This document shows positions 16,074 through 24,999 of a stretch of 64,000 nt of DNA, piece after piece (the first letter of the stretch is position 1; each line of letters begins with the position of its first letter). Source of the stretch: DASYXZ01 sp035946625 (GTDB taxonomy: Bacteria; Acidobacteriota; Terriglobia; UBA7540); NCBI GenBank assembly GCA_035946625.1, contig DASYZE010000090.1:1-64000 (forward strand), in the 5' to 3' direction. The notes under the pieces are model-generated. The model searched no databases. It was given only the letters and a program-made list of their open reading frames with translations, and had not been told where the DNA came from. A program made the translations under genes and the position numbers.

Positions 16074-17054
16074 TCAGGCGTCCACGTGAGTGCTGAAGAA
16101 ATTGTCCAAAGCCTGTTTGTTCTTTTGCGAAAGTGAATCCGACATGCGTTCCATCTCGGAAGGAGGCAGCGGCCGGAACGCTTTGGCCAGGCGAACATTT
16201 TCCTCGATGTGTCCGACCTTGGGCATGCCCACGACGGCGGCGGTGATGGGCAGGGACAGGGCGTAGTAGAGAATTTTCTCCGGCGGGGCCTGGCCGTCGA
16301 GCGCATCCTGGGCGAAAACCTTCATGGCGAGGACGCCCATTTTCTTGCGATTGGCCACGGGCAGGGCCAGGGTTTGGAAACTGGTTTTGAGGGCCTGGTT
16401 GGGCACCATGCCGCCCTGGCCGCTCTTCATGCCCACCATGGCGCCGTTCAGCGCCATTTGGGTGCAATCAAAGTCATGGCGCTCGAGGGCGGAGCGCAGT
16501 ACGGCGGGATCGGTGTGGCTGGTGATGCCGATGAAGCGCGTCAATTTGTCGTCGCGCATCTTCAGCACTTGCTCCAGCACGCCGCCCCTGGCCTCGATGC
16601 GCGCCAGGTCGTCTGGGGTGGTGAGCGAATGAATGTGGAGCAGGTCCACTTGGTCGAGTTGCAGCGCCTTGAGGCTTTCTTCCACAATGCGCCGCGCCTG
16701 ACTGCCGTCGCGATGGGAGAGTTTGGTGGCCAGGAAAATGCCGGCCCGGCGTCCCTTGATCGCCTGGCCCACCCGGCGCTCGCTCAGATAATCCTTGCCG
16801 TAATCATCCGAGGTATCAATGTAGGTGATCCCTAAGTCGAGCGCGCGCTGCATGGCTGCGATCGCCTGGTCATCTTCCTTGTACATCAGAAAACGGCTTC
16901 CGGCCCCCATGGCCAGAATCGAGACGCGGGCGCCCGTCTTGCCCAGCAGCCGAGTGGGTATGGCCGTTTCGCCGGCAGACTCCGCCATCAGCGAGGGTGC
17001 GGCCAGGCTGCCGAGAGCGGCGGTTTCCAGGAATTGTCGTCGTGAAATCTTCAT
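16074..17054 (-). CDS. Tat-exported aldo/keto reductase
   Basis: 326 residues. The N-terminus MKISRRQFLETAALGSLAAP is a twin-arginine signal; ATG 17054 is preferred over a start ten codons upstream for that reason. The AKR barrel follows, with the catalytic tetrad visible as D80 (YIDTSDDYG), Y85, K111 (ATKLSHRDG) and H140/H142 (LLHIHS). It belongs to the group of Tat-exported oxidoreductases common in Acidobacteriota and Planctomycetes. The substrate is unknown. It stands alone, downstream of an inverted-repeat element. Confidence 0.88.
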   Translation of the reverse strand: MKISRRQFLETAALGSLAAPSLMAESAGETAIPTRLLGKTGARVSILAMGAGSRFLMYKEDDQAIAAMQRALDLGITYIDTSDDYGKDYLSERRVGQAIKGRRAGIFLATKLSHRDGSQARRIVEESLKALQLDQVDLLHIHSLTTPDDLARIEARGGVLEQVLKMRDDKLTRFIGITSHTDPAVLRSALERHDFDCTQMALNGAMVGMKSGQGGMVPNQALKTSFQTLALPVANRKKMGVLAMKVFAQDALDGQAPPEKILYYALSLPITAAVVGMPKVGHIEENVRLAKAFRPLPPSEMERMSDSLSQKNKQALDNFFSTHVDA

Positions 17055-17184
17055 AGGGCCGCCTGGGGTTGAAGTGTAGCACATATGCTGAGGGGAGTAG
17101 GGAATGGGGAGCAGGGTTATAGCTGAAAAGAGGTGCGGACCTCGGCAGCGGAGGCTTATGGCTATTCACTGGCTGATGAAAAAT

Positions 17185-17268
17185 GTCATTCTGAGGAGCC
17201 GAAGGCGATGAAGAATCTCGCCGTGGCTTCGTTTTCAGTGCGAGATTCCTCGCTCCGCTCGGAATGAC
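17185..17268. repeat. 84-bp inverted-repeat element (GTCATTCTGA...TCGGAATGAC)
   Basis: Terminal arms GTCATTCTGA and TCGGAATGAC are complementary apart from one position, and inner arms (AAGAATCTCG and CGAGATTC) extend the fold. This is a widespread bacterial intergenic repeat type. It lies in the 361-base gap 17055-17415, which holds no gene. Confidence 0.75.
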
Positions 17269-17415
17269 AGTGGGTGGAAGCATTATGCGTTAGCCGGTTA
17301 AGGAAACTGCATAGTTGATGATGTATTATAAGTTATCAGCGGCAGGTCGGAAGGAAGATAGGGGGACCGCCTTTGCGGTTCGGGGATTTCAGGGCGCCGG
17401 GTTGAACCCGCCCGC

Positions 17416-18729
17416 TTACTTTCGATAGATCACGCCGCCCTTCATGACAAAGGTGACGCGTTCGAGCGCGCTGATGTCGTGGAGCGGATCGCCCGGAACC
17501 GCAATCACGTCGGCCCAATAGCCAGGTTTCAGTGCGCCCATCTGATCCTGCCAGCCCAGCAGCTTGGCGCCGTTGAGCAAGTCAGCTTGCAGGACGGCCA
17601 GCGGCGGCATGCCGTACTTCACCATCAGCACAAACTCCCGCGCCTGCGTGCCGTGGGGAAAAGGACCCACGTCGGAACCCACGGCCATCGGTACGCCGGC
17701 GGCAAGCTGCTTGCGAAATTCCCGGGCATGGAACTGGAGCAACTCCCGCTCGCTCGCCGCCTGGGCGGGCGAGGGTGCGTGGTTGGCGAAGTACTCGACA
17801 ATGGTAAACGTCGGCACGGCGAAGATTTGTTTCTCCCGCATGATGCGCATGGTTTCGTCACTCAACTGAAAAGCGTGCTCGATCGATACCACACCTGCGC
17901 GCGCCGCATACATTGCACCCGGCTCGCCCGTCGCATGAACCGCCACGCGTCGTCCGGTGCGGGCGGCTTCTTCGACCGCGGCGCGCAGTTCAGCCTCGGT
18001 GTACTGATACGGGGTGGAAAAGCGGCCGGCGCGAAGTGAGTCGCGGCCCGTTTGGTAAATCTTAATGTGGTCGGCGCCCTCCTTCACTTGCTGGCGGATG
18101 ACCGCCACCAGTTCCGCCTCGCTATTCGCATAGGTGGCATTCGAGATGACGTGCTGTTGGGGGTTGTAGCCGATGGCGTCTTCATGCCCGCCCAGAATGT
18201 CTATGGCGTTGCCGCAGACTCGCAAATGCGGTCCGGGAATGGATCCTTGGTCGATCGCATTGCGCACGTCAGTGGAGGACGAGCCTGCTCCCTCGGTTCC
18301 CATGTCCCGCTCCGCCGTGAAGCCCGCCATCAGGTCGTCGCGCGCCGCCAGAGTGGCGGAAATCGTGCGCTGCGGCACCGACTCCTGGACGGTCTGTAAG
18401 TCTTCCGCGCCGGGGTGCAGAAAAAGGTGCACGTGAGCATCAATCAATCCAGGCAATAGAGTGCGATCACCCAAGTCGATGACCTCCGCTCCGGCTGGAC
18501 GCTTGACCGCCGAGCCCACCGCAGTGATTCGTGGCCCTTCGACCAGAACTTCGCCTGGCGTAAGGATCTTCCCTGTCTCGATTTCCAGCAGCCGGGCGGC
18601 ATGCAACACAACGGCGCGCCCTGCCGTGGAGGGTGGAGATTGCGCCCACAGAGGAGAGAAAAAAATCCAGGAAATCAAAATCCCGGACAGGGTTGCGGAA
18701 CTGGAAGATTTTGTTCTCATCAGGCTCAC
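17416..18729 (-). CDS. Secreted metal-dependent amidohydrolase
   Basis: 437 residues with signal peptide (about 12-29, ending LWAQ). It belongs to the imidazolonepropionase-like branch of the amidohydrolase superfamily. Metal ligands and catalytic positions are visible: H99 and H101 in DAHVH, K223 in HIKIYQTG, H265 in AVHATG, H285 in SIEHAF and D353 in GSDVGP. Such enzymes often hydrolyse Xaa-Pro or other dipeptides or cyclic amides; the substrate is not readable here. The start is GTG 18729, with an ATG three codons on as an alternative. Downstream on the same strand is the aldo/keto reductase, 361 bases away, so probably separate. Confidence 0.88.
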   Translation of the reverse strand: MSLMRTKSSSSATLSGILISWIFFSPLWAQSPPSTAGRAVVLHAARLLEIETGKILTPGEVLVEGPRITAVGSAVKRPAGAEVIDLGDRTLLPGLIDAHVHLFLHPGAEDLQTVQESVPQRTISATLAARDDLMAGFTAERDMGTEGAGSSSTDVRNAIDQGSIPGPHLRVCGNAIDILGGHEDAIGYNPQQHVISNATYANSEAELVAVIRQQVKEGADHIKIYQTGRDSLRAGRFSTPYQYTEAELRAAVEEAARTGRRVAVHATGEPGAMYAARAGVVSIEHAFQLSDETMRIMREKQIFAVPTFTIVEYFANHAPSPAQAASERELLQFHAREFRKQLAAGVPMAVGSDVGPFPHGTQAREFVLMVKYGMPPLAVLQADLLNGAKLLGWQDQMGALKPGYWADVIAVPGDPLHDISALERVTFVMKGGVIYRK

Positions 18730-18940
18730 GATAATATCACTCCAGTTTCAAGCCTCGGAGTTTTCTTCGGCATGGCTCAGTCATATTGGAACGGTCGCGC
18801 GGGCACACACTTACCCATCCCGCGCCGGCCGGGATTGCGTCCATTCCTGGCCCCAACTCCGCGACAAAGCGACATCCCTCTCCCGCACCTGCGGGATCGG
18901 GAAGACATTTTGGGAGAATTCTACTTCATGGCGCGGCGTT

Positions 18941-21316
18941 TTATGGATTCAAATAATGATCCAACCAACCAAGCACGGTTTGGTACCAAAGCGCGCTATT
19001 TTGCGGCTTCAGCACGAAATGGCCCTCGTCGGGGAAATAGAGCAATTTTGAAGAGACGCCGCGGCGTTGCAACGAGGTGAAAAGTTGCAAGGCCTGGCCC
19101 TCGGGAACTCGGAAGTCTTTGCCGCCCTCGACGATCAGCATGGGCGTCTGAATGTTTTGCACGAAATACGATGGCGACCATTTTTCATAAAGCCCGGGAT
19201 TTTTCCAGGGCACGCCTTTCAGTTCCCACTCGGGGAACCAGAGTTCTTCCGTCTCCCCGTACATCGAGCGCAGGTCGTAAACGCCGTCGTGGGCGACCAG
19301 CGCTTTGAAGCGGTGGGTGTGGCCGGCAATCCAATCGATCATGTAGCCGCCATAACTTGCGCCGGCGGCGCCAATGCGGGTTTTGTCCACGTAGGGCAGG
19401 GCTTCGAGTTGATCGGCGGCGGCCATCAAATCCTGATAGGGCGCGCCGCCCCAGTCGCCGGAAATTTCCTCCAGAAACTTTTGTCCGTAGCCGGTGGAGC
19501 CGTGAAAGTTGGTCATCATCACCACGTAGCCGTGGGCGGCAAACATTTGCGCGTTCCAGCGGTACCCCCAGCCGTCGTTCCAATCGCCCTGCGGGCCGCC
19601 GTGAATCAGGCAGAGGGCGGGATACTTTTTGCTGGGGTCAAACCCGGGAGGCTTAACCACAAAACTCTCGATGTTGTCGCCTAATGCGCCCCTCGTTTCG
19701 AGCGGTTTGGCCGGATTCATGTCCAGCGTGCCAAGGAGGCCGTCATTCTCATGCGTCAATTGCATGGGGACGCCCCCGGGAATCAGGACCCGGTAAATCT
19801 CCTGCGGTTGAGTCAGGCTGCTGCGCGTCACCACCAGCGCGTTTCCGCCGGACATGACCTGGAGTTCTTCGTTTTCACCATCCAAAACTTTTTCCACTTT
19901 GGGATGACTGACCGAGGTTTTGAATACCGGTGAGTGTCCGGCGAGGGCAGCGTTGAAGTAAATTGTGTCGCTGTCAGCGGCCCACGCGAATGCGTTCACC
20001 CACTGATCGAAGCCTGTCGTGAGGTCGGAAATCCTTCCGGTCTGGCGGTCGTAAACGCGCAGGCGGAAGAGGTCGGACTCGTACCCGTCGCGCGCTTGCG
20101 ATGTGTAAGCGATGTAGCGGCCGTCGGGTGAATATTGCGGCGAGGCGTCGGAGCCCGGATTGTCCGCCGTGATGTTTTTGGCTGTGCCGCCTGAGGTGGA
20201 GACGATGTAGAGATCGTTGTTGGTGGTCCACGCGGGATGGCCGGTGCGGTTGGAGGCGTAGCACGCTTCGGTGCCGTCGGGAGAAATATCGTAGCCGTCA
20301 GGGGCCTCAAGAAAAAAGGTGGGCGCGTCGACCGCGCCGGGGGTCAGGTCGCGCGGCGTGCCGCCCTTTGCGGAGACCGCAAACAGATGGGTGTATTTTC
20401 CGTCGCGCCAATCGGTCCAGTGGCGGAACAAGAGCTCGTCGATGATGCGTGCTTTTACTTTGCTTTTCTCCGCTTCATCGAGCTTTTGCTTGTTGCAGGC
20501 GTCGTCCGGACAGTCGGGATAAACCTGTGAGGTAAAGAGCAGCCAGTCGCCGCGCTTGGACCACGTTACGCCGTCGGCGCCGGTAGAGATCTTGGTAATT
20601 TGCCGCGGGTCCCATCCTTCCACGCCATTGATCCAGATTTGCGAGTCGCCGTGATGATTGTATATGAAGGCGATTTCATTTCCGTCGGGCGACCAGCGCG
20701 GCCGGGAGCTTGAATCCGATCCCATCGTCAACCGGCGCGGTTCGCCACCGGCAGTGGGGACAATCCAAATGTTGCTGATTTGCTTGTTTGCATCAAAATC
20801 CACGTCCGATTCCACATAGGCGACCAGGCGGCCGTCGGGCGAAACTTGCGGGTCTGAAATTCGCTTCACCTTCATCAAATCTTCAAACGTGAGGGGATGC
20901 TTTCCTTCCGGCGGGTCGGCCAGGGTGTAATTAACATCGACCTCGGTAAGCACTTCAACCGGGTCGCCATTGAGGAGTGTAGGTTGATATTTCCATTGCG
21001 CTACAGCATCAGAGGCAGATTGGGCAAGCAGTGCATCGCCACTTAGGACCTTCAAGCTTATAACCGAGCCGTCCCTGCCAATGACTGCTTGCAAGTGCAC
21101 TATGCCCTCAATGTGGTGTTGCTTGGCCTCGCGAGGGTATACCGGATTAACTTTCGTGATGAGCTTCGCTTGCGCTACTTGCCCGCCGAGTCGGATGCGC
21201 TTGGGCGCTTCTTGCGGCTGCGCCAAAGCGCGAGGATTTGTCCTCGCAGAAAGATTAGGCTGTCCCAGAAAAATTCCTGCTGCGAACAAAAGCGCTACCG
21301 CCATTCCTGCTTTCAT
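18941..21316 (-). CDS. S9 prolyl oligopeptidase-family peptidase with N-terminal TonB_C-like domain
   Basis: 791 residues from ATG 21316, preceded by GGGAG; a longer in-frame reading lacks a signal. The order is: signal peptide (1-20), TonB C-terminal-like domain (about 53-131: NPVYPREAKQHHIEG, GRDGSVISLKVLSG, AVAQWKYQPTLLNG), seven-bladed TolB/DPP-type propeller (about 145-520, with repeated SPDG and WSPDG motifs) and C-terminal alpha/beta-hydrolase. The catalytic triad is S654 (GASYGG), D734 (GGKDFRVP) and H766 (DEGHFVL). It would cleave peptides in the periplasm. A TonB_C domain at the front of an S9 peptidase is unusual and may tether it to the envelope. Confidence 0.92.
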   Translation of the reverse strand: MKAGMAVALLFAAGIFLGQPNLSARTNPRALAQPQEAPKRIRLGGQVAQAKLITKVNPVYPREAKQHHIEGIVHLQAVIGRDGSVISLKVLSGDALLAQSASDAVAQWKYQPTLLNGDPVEVLTEVDVNYTLADPPEGKHPLTFEDLMKVKRISDPQVSPDGRLVAYVESDVDFDANKQISNIWIVPTAGGEPRRLTMGSDSSSRPRWSPDGNEIAFIYNHHGDSQIWINGVEGWDPRQITKISTGADGVTWSKRGDWLLFTSQVYPDCPDDACNKQKLDEAEKSKVKARIIDELLFRHWTDWRDGKYTHLFAVSAKGGTPRDLTPGAVDAPTFFLEAPDGYDISPDGTEACYASNRTGHPAWTTNNDLYIVSTSGGTAKNITADNPGSDASPQYSPDGRYIAYTSQARDGYESDLFRLRVYDRQTGRISDLTTGFDQWVNAFAWAADSDTIYFNAALAGHSPVFKTSVSHPKVEKVLDGENEELQVMSGGNALVVTRSSLTQPQEIYRVLIPGGVPMQLTHENDGLLGTLDMNPAKPLETRGALGDNIESFVVKPPGFDPSKKYPALCLIHGGPQGDWNDGWGYRWNAQMFAAHGYVVMMTNFHGSTGYGQKFLEEISGDWGGAPYQDLMAAADQLEALPYVDKTRIGAAGASYGGYMIDWIAGHTHRFKALVAHDGVYDLRSMYGETEELWFPEWELKGVPWKNPGLYEKWSPSYFVQNIQTPMLIVEGGKDFRVPEGQALQLFTSLQRRGVSSKLLYFPDEGHFVLKPQNSALWYQTVLGWLDHYLNP

Positions 21317-21464
21317 GATGTTCTCCCTTGGATGTGCAATGAGTGCGGTCAAGACTATACCAAACTTCACCGAAGTGTTGAAACTTAGGAGGCAGGGATT
21401 TTGTCTTCTCGCTGAAGCCCACCCGCCGGTCGTGGTGTCATTTGGAATTGGCACCGTCATGAAA

Positions 21465-21480
21465 CCCGTCGGCTGACGGG
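21465..21480. repeat. Palindrome CCCGTCGGCTGACGGG (copy 3)
   Basis: Same core as 2694-2709, with an outer C:G pair in place of T:A, so the stem is kept by a compensatory change. It abuts the inverted-repeat element at 21480-21563. Confidence 0.7.
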
Positions 21481-21563
21481 TCATTCCCGCTTAAGCGGGA
21501 ATCCAGTCCGCCGTCGTAATTGCCGGAGCTCAGGGTGTGGATACCCGCTTGCGCGGGAATGAC
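21480..21563. repeat. 84-bp inverted-repeat element (GTCATTCCCGC...GCGGGAATGAC)
   Basis: Perfect 11-bp terminal inverted repeat, each arm itself part of a hairpin (CCCGC-TTAA-GCGGG and CCCGC-TTGC-GCGGG). It is the same length as 17185-17268 and shares the GTCATTC ends. It lies in the 360-base divergent gap between the S9 peptidase and the Phd-like antitoxin. Confidence 0.75.
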
Positions 21564-21620
21564 CGCACCCTGGGGTGCCCTTGTTTCGCGCATGACGCCC
21601 CTACTCTCGCTTTAAGATTG

Positions 21621-21650
21621 TTGACTAGTTACCTGACTAGTGCGTATGAT
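21621..21650 (+). promoter_or_regulatory. Promoter with direct-repeat operator for the toxin-antitoxin pair
   Basis: TTGACT (21621-21626) and TATGAT (21645-21650) are separated by 18 bases, a good sigma-70 promoter. TGACTAGT is repeated at 21622-21629 and 21634-21641, a 12-base period overlapping the promoter, so likely binding sites for the autoregulating antitoxin. Confidence 0.65.
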
Positions 21651-21676
21651 GAGATGGTTGAAAGGAGAGTGCTCAC

Positions 21677-21934
21677 ATGAGTTCATGGCCAGTCCAAGAC
21701 GCGAAGGCGCGATTTAGCGAACTTCTGGACACGACGATCAAGAAGGGTCCGCAAATTGTCACCCGGCGGGGAGTGGAAAAAGCCGTCCTGGTCCCCATCG
21801 AGGAATGGCGTCATCTGGCGCAAGCGGCCCGTCCCAGCCTTAAAGCACTGCTTCTCGGGCCCGGACCGCGCTTTGAGGATATTGTACGCAGACGCCGCAC
21901 CCACAAGCGCCGGCCAACCGTGGAGTTCAAATGA
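21677..21934 (+). CDS. Phd/YefM-type antitoxin
   Basis: 85 residues. MSSWPVQDAKARFSELLDTT and PQIVTRRGVEKAVLVPIEEW are the typical Phd/YefM N-terminal DNA-binding domain. The C-terminal Arg-rich tail (RRRRTHKRR) would wrap the toxin. GGAGAG precedes the ATG, and the end overlaps the toxin gene by 4 bases (ATGA). It binds toxin and represses its own promoter, probably at the two TGACTAGT repeats upstream. Confidence 0.9.
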   Translation: MSSWPVQDAKARFSELLDTTIKKGPQIVTRRGVEKAVLVPIEEWRHLAQAARPSLKALLLGPGPRFEDIVRRRRTHKRRPTVEFK

Positions 21935-22347
21935 CCAAGTACCTGCTGGACACCAACGTGGTCTCCGAGTTGCGCAAGCCCAAACCCCACGGCGGGGTCA
22001 TCGCATGGATCAGTAGTTTACGCGATGACCAGTTGTTTATATCCGCGGTCACGATGGGCGAGCTCCAGACAGGCATAGAACGAACGCGAACGCAGGATCC
22101 CGCCAAGGCGGTGGAGGTCGAGCTGTGGGTGGACCAACTGGAAGAATCCTTTCAAGTGCTTGCCATGGATGCTCTGTGTTTCCGGGAGTGGGCCCGGTTG
22201 ATGAAGGGAAAGCCCGATCATCTCTTGGAAAATGTGATGATCGCTGCCACCGCTCGAGTGCATGCCTTGAAAGTGGCCAGCCGGAATGAACGGGATTTTG
22301 CCCAGCTCGACGTTGATTTGGTCAATCCTTTCAAATCGCGCGCGTAA
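21931..22347 (+). CDS. VapC/FitB-like PIN-domain toxin
   Basis: 138 residues. PIN ribonuclease features are D7 (YLLDTNVVSE), E44 (TMGELQTGI) and the late SRNERDF motif with D122. In the third motif, where most family members have Asp before (A/L)(L/M)IAAT, this protein reads LENVMIAAT (N101, with E100 next to it), which may weaken metal binding or use E100 instead. It is likely a tRNA- or mRNA-cleaving toxin held by the Phd-like antitoxin encoded just before. Confidence 0.88.
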   Translation: MTKYLLDTNVVSELRKPKPHGGVIAWISSLRDDQLFISAVTMGELQTGIERTRTQDPAKAVEVELWVDQLEESFQVLAMDALCFREWARLMKGKPDHLLENVMIAATARVHALKVASRNERDFAQLDVDLVNPFKSRA

Positions 22348-22381
22348 CTTCCCTCCATCCGCCCCCCAACGCGCATGGTCG

Positions 22382-23311
22382 CTAATTCGCCGGAATATAT
22401 TCCTGAATGAATCGCCGGCAGTGTCGAACGATTAGCAGTCTTTTACCCGCCCAAATCGCCACGAATATCCCCACCAAGATCCATGCGGCGGCCCCCGTGA
22501 TGGGCGTTTCGCCGGGATTGGTATCCGGCTGTGTCAGTCCCAAAGCGACCAAGGTCCACAACAAGATTTCGAGGAGGACGAGAGCCTCAATCAGGAAGTC
22601 GAGAACAGCCAGGCCGGTGTGTCTGGCATAGTGGTAAGCCGCGCCGGGAAAAATCCATGCCCGGCGGACCATCGTTTTCTCGCTCTTGAATTCCAGGTTG
22701 CATTTCGGGCACTGGTAATTTCCCTCGGTCAGGATGGCGTAACATTGCGGGCACAGATGCACCCGGCCATTGGCCGGCGAGCGTTCCGACACAGCGGCAT
22801 CGAGCAGCAAGGGGAGCATGACCTTCATGCGTTTGGCGTCGTCGACGCGAATTCGCCGGTAAGCTTCTTTCTTGCCATTTCGGTATAGCATCTCGAGCCT
22901 GGCGCCAAACCAGGACTTCACGGTCGCCTTCTCAATGTCTCCCAGGCTGACACTGCGAACGCTTCGCTTCCAGAGGCCGTTTCTGCCTACCAGGAAAAAC
23001 AGCAGACGGCGGTTGGTGAGCACTAACACACCTTGATCCGTAGTGGTCGCCAGCCAGCCCAGAAATAATTGTTCGAGTTGGTTGATCGGAAGATAAGCGG
23101 GGACAACGCAAAAGATGGCCTCACCCGGCTCCAATAGTTTTCGCAATGGCTCCTGAAGTTTCTCGATTGCCTTTTCAGTCCGCTTGCGAATGCCTCCCTT
23201 TTCGTCCCCCTTCGCGTTGGTGTAAGTGGTATCTTCGCGAATGGAAACGCCGGAAGTGGTGGCGAGCCTTGAAGATTGATTGGTGTAAACAGGAAAATAC
23301 ACGTCAGGCAC
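22382..23311 (-). CDS. PH-like domain, zinc ribbon and membrane protein, hypothetical
   Basis: 309 residues from GTG 23311, chosen because a full AAGGAGGT stands 5 bases before it. The N-terminal half contains a bacterial PH-like domain (about 60-175: LEPGEAIFCVVPA, TDQGVLVLTNRRLLFFLVG, SLGDIEKATV). This is followed by a zinc ribbon (CPQC...CPKC) and two or three hydrophobic segments near the C-terminus. PH-like domains with 'TNRRLLF' often sense or bind membranes. No function is assigned. It lies convergent with the VapC-like gene and tail-to-head with gnd, 107 bases away. Confidence 0.65.
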   Translation of the reverse strand: MPDVYFPVYTNQSSRLATTSGVSIREDTTYTNAKGDEKGGIRKRTEKAIEKLQEPLRKLLEPGEAIFCVVPAYLPINQLEQLFLGWLATTTDQGVLVLTNRRLLFFLVGRNGLWKRSVRSVSLGDIEKATVKSWFGARLEMLYRNGKKEAYRRIRVDDAKRMKVMLPLLLDAAVSERSPANGRVHLCPQCYAILTEGNYQCPKCNLEFKSEKTMVRRAWIFPGAAYHYARHTGLAVLDFLIEALVLLEILLWTLVALGLTQPDTNPGETPITGAAAWILVGIFVAIWAGKRLLIVRHCRRFIQEYIPAN

Positions 23312-23418
23312 GGGAACCTCCTTGATTTGCAGGTTAATCCAAATGGGCGGGATTATGGGCCTACGCCACTCGAAATGCAAGCAGCTTGCCTGGATTATCG
23401 AAGTCGAACGGCTCCAGT

Positions 23419-24825
23419 TTATTTATCCCACTCGGTATGAAACACGCCTTCCTTATCGATGCGACGGTAGGTGTGGGCGCCAAAATAATCGCGCTGGGCC
23501 TGGAGCAGGTTGGCGGGCAGGCGTTTTTGGCGATAACCGTCGATATAGGTCAGGGTGTTGCTGATGGCGGGGATGGGAGTGCCCGCGGCGGTGGAGGTGT
23601 GCACGACTTCGCGCAGGCTGGCGGCGGTTTGATTGATGAGCTTGCTGAAGTAGCCGTCCAGCATCAGGTTTTTAAGGTCGGGCTTGGCCTGGAAGGCGGC
23701 GCGGATGGGGTCCAGCAATTTGGCGCGAATGATGCACCCGCCTTTCCAAATGCGGGCGACCTCGTCGAATTTCAGATTGTATTTATATTCCTGCGAGGCC
23801 ACCCGCAACTGTTCGAAGCCCTGCGCGTAGCAGCCGATCACGGTGAGCGTGTAGGCGGCGCGCATGAGGGCGATGAATTCTTTTTTGTCGCCGGCAAATT
23901 TCTGCGCGGGCCCCTGGAGGATTTGCGAAGCCGCCTGGCGGTCGTCGCGGGCGCCGGAAAGAATGCGGGCGATCACGGAAGCGTTGAGAGTGGGGATGGC
24001 CACGCCGAGATCCATGGCGTCCTGAGCGGTCCATTTGCCGGTGCCCTTTTGTTCGGCCGTGTCGAGCACCAGATCCACCAATGGCTTTTTCGTTTCGGGA
24101 TCGATCTTGCCCAACACTACAATGCTGATCTCGATGAGGAACGAATTCAGGTCGCCGTGGTTCCAATCGCTGAAGACGTCGCGGATTTCGGGCGAAGTAA
24201 GTCCGGCCACGTTTTTGAATACGTCGTAGGCCTCGCAGATGGTCTGCATGATGCCGTACTCAATACCGTTGTGGACCATCTTGACGTAGTGCCCGGCGCC
24301 ACCCGGCCCGAGATAGGTGCAGCAGGCGCCATCACTGGTCTGGGCGGACATCTTGGTGAGCAAGGGCTCAAGACGTTGGTAGGATTGCTCGTTTCCGCCC
24401 GGCATCAAGCTGGGACCGTGGAGCGCGCCTTCCTCGCCGCCGCTCACACCCATGCCGAAAAAACGCAGGCCGGCAGTGTCCAGATCCTTGGCGCGGCGCT
24501 CGGTGTCCTTGAAATACGAATTGCCGCCGTCAATCACGATGTCTTCTTTTTCGAGCACTGGTTTCAGGTCGGAAAGGACGGCATCCACGGGCTTGCCTGC
24601 CGGCACCATCATCCAGATGCGGCGGGGCTTGTCGAGGGCGCCTGCAAATTCGGTGAGCGAATTGGTAACCACAAATGCCTTGCCCGCCGCTTGCGCGGCT
24701 ACGTCGGCGGTTTTCTTTTTGTCCAGGTCAAAGCCCGCCACCGAGAAACCTTTGCTCACCGCGTTAAACCCCAAATTCTTGCCCATCACGCCCAGCCCTA
24801 TGATTCCGAGATGTTGTTTGCTCAT
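23419..24825 (-). CDS. gnd: 6-phosphogluconate dehydrogenase (decarboxylating)
   Basis: 468 residues, the standard length. The N-terminal Rossmann motif is GLGVMGKNLG. The substrate loops are GGNSYFKDT and SGGEEGALHGPSLMPGG, and the C-terminal helical domain contains GQNDYF-type residues (QRDYFGAHTYRR). It oxidises 6-phosphogluconate to ribulose-5-phosphate with NADP+. AGAGG precedes the ATG. It is transcribed divergently from the tkt operon, and the two share a 174-base promoter region. Confidence 0.97.
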   Translation of the reverse strand: MSKQHLGIIGLGVMGKNLGFNAVSKGFSVAGFDLDKKKTADVAAQAAGKAFVVTNSLTEFAGALDKPRRIWMMVPAGKPVDAVLSDLKPVLEKEDIVIDGGNSYFKDTERRAKDLDTAGLRFFGMGVSGGEEGALHGPSLMPGGNEQSYQRLEPLLTKMSAQTSDGACCTYLGPGGAGHYVKMVHNGIEYGIMQTICEAYDVFKNVAGLTSPEIRDVFSDWNHGDLNSFLIEISIVVLGKIDPETKKPLVDLVLDTAEQKGTGKWTAQDAMDLGVAIPTLNASVIARILSGARDDRQAASQILQGPAQKFAGDKKEFIALMRAAYTLTVIGCYAQGFEQLRVASQEYKYNLKFDEVARIWKGGCIIRAKLLDPIRAAFQAKPDLKNLMLDGYFSKLINQTAASLREVVHTSTAAGTPIPAISNTLTYIDGYRQKRLPANLLQAQRDYFGAHTYRRIDKEGVFHTEWDK

Positions 24826-24912
24826 GGTTTTGTCCTCTGATAAGGTAATCGTTCTCCTGAATGGAAAGGGAAGGATACCAGAATCCCGGCGGTTTTGCGC
24901 ATGCTAATCTCT

Positions 24913-24942
24913 TTGCCCGTTTTACCAACAAAGATATATAAT
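24913..24942 (+). promoter_or_regulatory. Probable promoter of the tkt-pgl operon
   Basis: TTGCCC (24913-24918) and TATAAT (24937-24942) with an 18-base spacer, 58 bases before the tkt GTG. A perfect -10 element in a GC-rich setting supports it. Confidence 0.55.
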
Positions 24943-24999
24943 GCCGCCTGTATCCGAAACTTATCGGGCGCATCGAAAATTTGAGGGAGGGCACACTCC

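Noticed and set aside
23386..24840. A 484-codon open frame on the plus strand
   Set aside because: Antisense to gnd; no recognisable domain.
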